Position numbers and translations under genes: made by a program
In this document: positions 62,342 through 64,000 of the stretch, piece by piece
Numbering within the stretch: position 1 is the stretch's first letter
How the letters are laid out: every line of letters begins with the position of its first letter
NCBI GenBank assembly: GCA_016745215.1
Contig: CP050890.1
Coordinates: 248,001-312,000 of the forward strand
Direction of reading: 5' to 3'
Source: Thiohalocapsa sp. PB-PSB1
GTDB taxonomy: Bacteria; Pseudomonadota; Gammaproteobacteria; Chromatiales; Chromatiaceae
Length of the DNA stretch: 64,000 nt
The notes under the pieces: generated by a model
Seen by the model: only the letters and a program-made list of their open reading frames with translations
Databases searched by the model: none
What the model was told of the DNA's origin: nothing

Positions 62342-64000
62342 CTAGTCGAGAACCAGACGGTCGACCCGCTGGAAACCGCGGGGCAGCAGCACACCGCGGC
62401 GACCGCGCTCGGCCTGGTAACGGTCGAGGTCGGCGGGCTTCAGGGTGAAGGTGCGTTTGCCCGAGTGCAAAGTGAGCTGACCGGCATCCGGAATCAACGC
62501 GACCGCGGTCATGATCTCCTCGCGCGCCTTGGCCTTGGCGGCCGGAATACCGATGATCTTGTTGCCCTTGCCGCGATTCAGCTCGGGCAATTCGACGATC
62601 GGAAACACCAGCAGGCGCCCAGCACTGGTCACGGCGGCGACGCGGTCGAGCGGCGTGCCCGGGAACGGCAATGCAACCGGCGGCAGTACCCGTGCGCCGG
62701 CCGGCAGGGATAATATGGCCTTGCCGGTCTTGGGCTTGACCAGCAACGCATTGAACTGGCAGATGAAGCCGTAGCCGGCATCGCAAGCCAACAGCCAGCG
62801 GCGCGGCTGCTCGTCGCCGACCACGGCGACAAAGGAGGCGCCCTGGGGCAGTTCCAGTCTGCCGGTCAGCGGTTCGCCCTGACCGCGCGCCGAAGGCAGG
62901 GTATTTGCCTGTATCGAGTAACTGCGCCCGGTGCTGTCCAGGAACACCACGGGCTGGTTGCTGCGCAGCCGCGCCGCGGCCAGGAAACGATCGCCGGCCT
63001 TGTACGACAGCGCCTCGGGTTCGATGTCATGGCCTTTGGCAGCGCGTACCCAGCCCTTTTCGGACAACACCACGGTGATCGGCTCGCTGGGGGTGAGTTC
63101 GTTCTCTTCCAGCGCCAAGGCCAGCGGTCGCTCGGTCAGCGGCGAGCGGCGTGCATCGCCATGTTTGGCGCTGTCGCGCTTGATCTCGTCGATGATCAGA
63201 TCGCGCAATTCAATCTCGTCGCCCAGGATCTGCTGCAATGTATCCCGCTCCGCAACCAGTTCCGCCTGTTCACCGCGGATCTTGAGTTCCTCCAGCCGCG
63301 CCAATTGTCGCAGTCGCGTGTTGAGCACGTACTCGGCCTGCGCATTGGACAGCTCGAAGCGGGCCATCAGCACCGCCTTGGGCTCATCCTCGCCGCGGAT
63401 GATGCGGATCACCTCATCGATGTTCAGCAAGGCGATCAGCAGGCCTTCCAATAGGTGCAATCGCTGCAACACCTTGTCCAGCCGATATTGCAGACGGCGG
63501 CGTACCGTGCTGGCGCGATAACTGAGCCATTCGGTCAGGATTTCGCGCAGATTCATGACCCGCGGGCGACCATCCAGCGCGATGACATTCATGTTCACGC
63601 GGTAGCTCTTTTCCAGATCCGTGGTCGCGAACAGGTGCGACATCAGCCGCGTCACGTCGACTCGGTTGGAGCGCGGCACGATGACCAGCCGAGTCGGACA
63701 TTCGTGATCCGACTCGTCGCGCAGGTCTTCGATCATCGGCAGTTTTTTGGCCTGCATCTGCGCCGCCACTTGCTCCATGATGCGATTGCCCGAAACCTGA
63801 TAGGGCAACGCGGTGATGACGATGTCACCCTGCTCCATTTCATAGCAGGCGCGCTGGCGAACCGAGCCGTAGCCGGTCTGGTAAATACGCCGCAGATCGT
63901 CCGCCGAGGTGACGATCTCGCCGGCAGTCGGAAAGTCCGGTCCGGGTATGGAACGCATCAGCGTGTCGATGCTGGCGTTTGGGTGCTTCAACAGATGGAT
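62342..64000 (-). CDS. parC: DNA topoisomerase IV subunit A, 3' part
   Basis: The C-terminal 553 or so residues are in the window; the 5' part lies beyond 64000. It holds the second half of the breakage-reunion domain (TGYGSVRQRACYEME, ALPYQVSGNRIMEQVA, ALDGRPRVMNLREIL, LSNAQAEYVLNTRLRQLARL) and a degenerate beta-pinwheel (LSEKGWVRAAKGHD, VVGDEQPRRWLLACDAGYGF). The lack of a clear GyrA box and the short C-terminus favour ParC over GyrA. The catalytic Tyr is outside the window. Confidence 0.93.
   Translation of the reverse strand: MHLLKHPNASIDTLMRSIPGPDFPTAGEIVTSADDLRRIYQTGYGSVRQRACYEMEQGDIVITALPYQVSGNRIMEQVAAQMQAKKLPMIEDLRDESDHECPTRLVIVPRSNRVDVTRLMSHLFATTDLEKSYRVNMNVIALDGRPRVMNLREILTEWLSYRASTVRRRLQYRLDKVLQRLHLLEGLLIALLNIDEVIRIIRGEDEPKAVLMARFELSNAQAEYVLNTRLRQLARLEELKIRGEQAELVAERDTLQQILGDEIELRDLIIDEIKRDSAKHGDARRSPLTERPLALALEENELTPSEPITVVLSEKGWVRAAKGHDIEPEALSYKAGDRFLAAARLRSNQPVVFLDSTGRSYSIQANTLPSARGQGEPLTGRLELPQGASFVAVVGDEQPRRWLLACDAGYGFICQFNALLVKPKTGKAILSLPAGARVLPPVALPFPGTPLDRVAAVTSAGRLLVFPIVELPELNRGKGNKIIGIPAAKAKAREEIMTAVALIPDAGQLTLHSGKRTFTLKPADLDRYQAERGRRGVLLPRGFQRVDRLVLD

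Noticed and set aside
1..64000. tRNA or rRNA genes
   Set aside because: I looked for T-loop-like GGTTCGAATCC words and rRNA landmarks and found none in a plausible cloverleaf context.

Overview
The window is a GC-rich bacterial chromosome segment that looks gammaproteobacterial. It carries rapA, tgt-yajC-secD-secF, hrcA-grpE-dnaK-dnaJ with a CIRCE operator, dapB, nadK, recN and parC. The menaquinone genes menF and menD, the many hemes and iron-sulfur proteins, and the dispersed palindromic repeats fit a Chromatiales-like (purple sulfur bacterium relative) organism. That placement is inference; no marker gene here proves it.

Layout. 1-1495: start of a cNMP-binding protein and repeat-rich DNA. 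1496-12110: rapA, an MRJP/yellow-type protein, a SOUL heme protein, an alpha/beta hydrolase, menF-menD and a TPR protein. 12111-17148: an overlapping set with a PTPS-like protein that lacks QueD catalytic residues, two paralogous SDRs and a YhhQ-type queuosine-precursor transporter, then a nonaheme cytochrome c/cytochrome b fusion. 17793-25806: CBS protein, an HDAC-like / molybdenum hydroxylase (IorA-IorB) / XdhC run, an SDR, an AXE1-type esterase and HupE. 26540-28873: a 2OG oxygenase, a decayed four-helix-bundle (S23) gene inside repeat arrays, and an NRDE/TANGO2 protein. 28923-35205: secF, secD, yajC, tgt, a HAD phosphatase and msrA. 35206-37835: no convincing protein gene, but a strongly structured RNA candidate with a terminator and many repeats. 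37836-51292: class A beta-lactamase-fold hydrolase, DUF2750, dapB, a Ycf46-type AAA protein, the HrcA-controlled chaperone operon, nadK-recN and a 4Fe-4S protein.

51320-60947 is the most unusual region. Nine minus-strand genes, most joined by 4-base ATGA overlaps, encode three DUF697 membrane proteins, two prohibitin-like SPFH proteins, a lipoprotein with two different periplasmic-binding domains, a 71-residue membrane protein, an ammonium-transporter-fold protein with a coiled-coil N-terminus and no visible twin histidines, and a DjlA-like J protein. I infer an undescribed membrane complex, perhaps a sensor or scaffold. A 270-base mobile element with 9-base target duplications sits inside it. 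A DUF481 protein and the 3' part of parC close the window.

Repeats. At least two mobile-like intergenic families are present: (i) 97-172 base palindromes with ends reading about TTAGGCGATT, six copies; (ii) elements with TAGGCTGTCGAAAT terminal inverted repeats, 9-base target duplications and internal hexamer arrays, whose modules also bracket the four-helix-bundle pseudogene.
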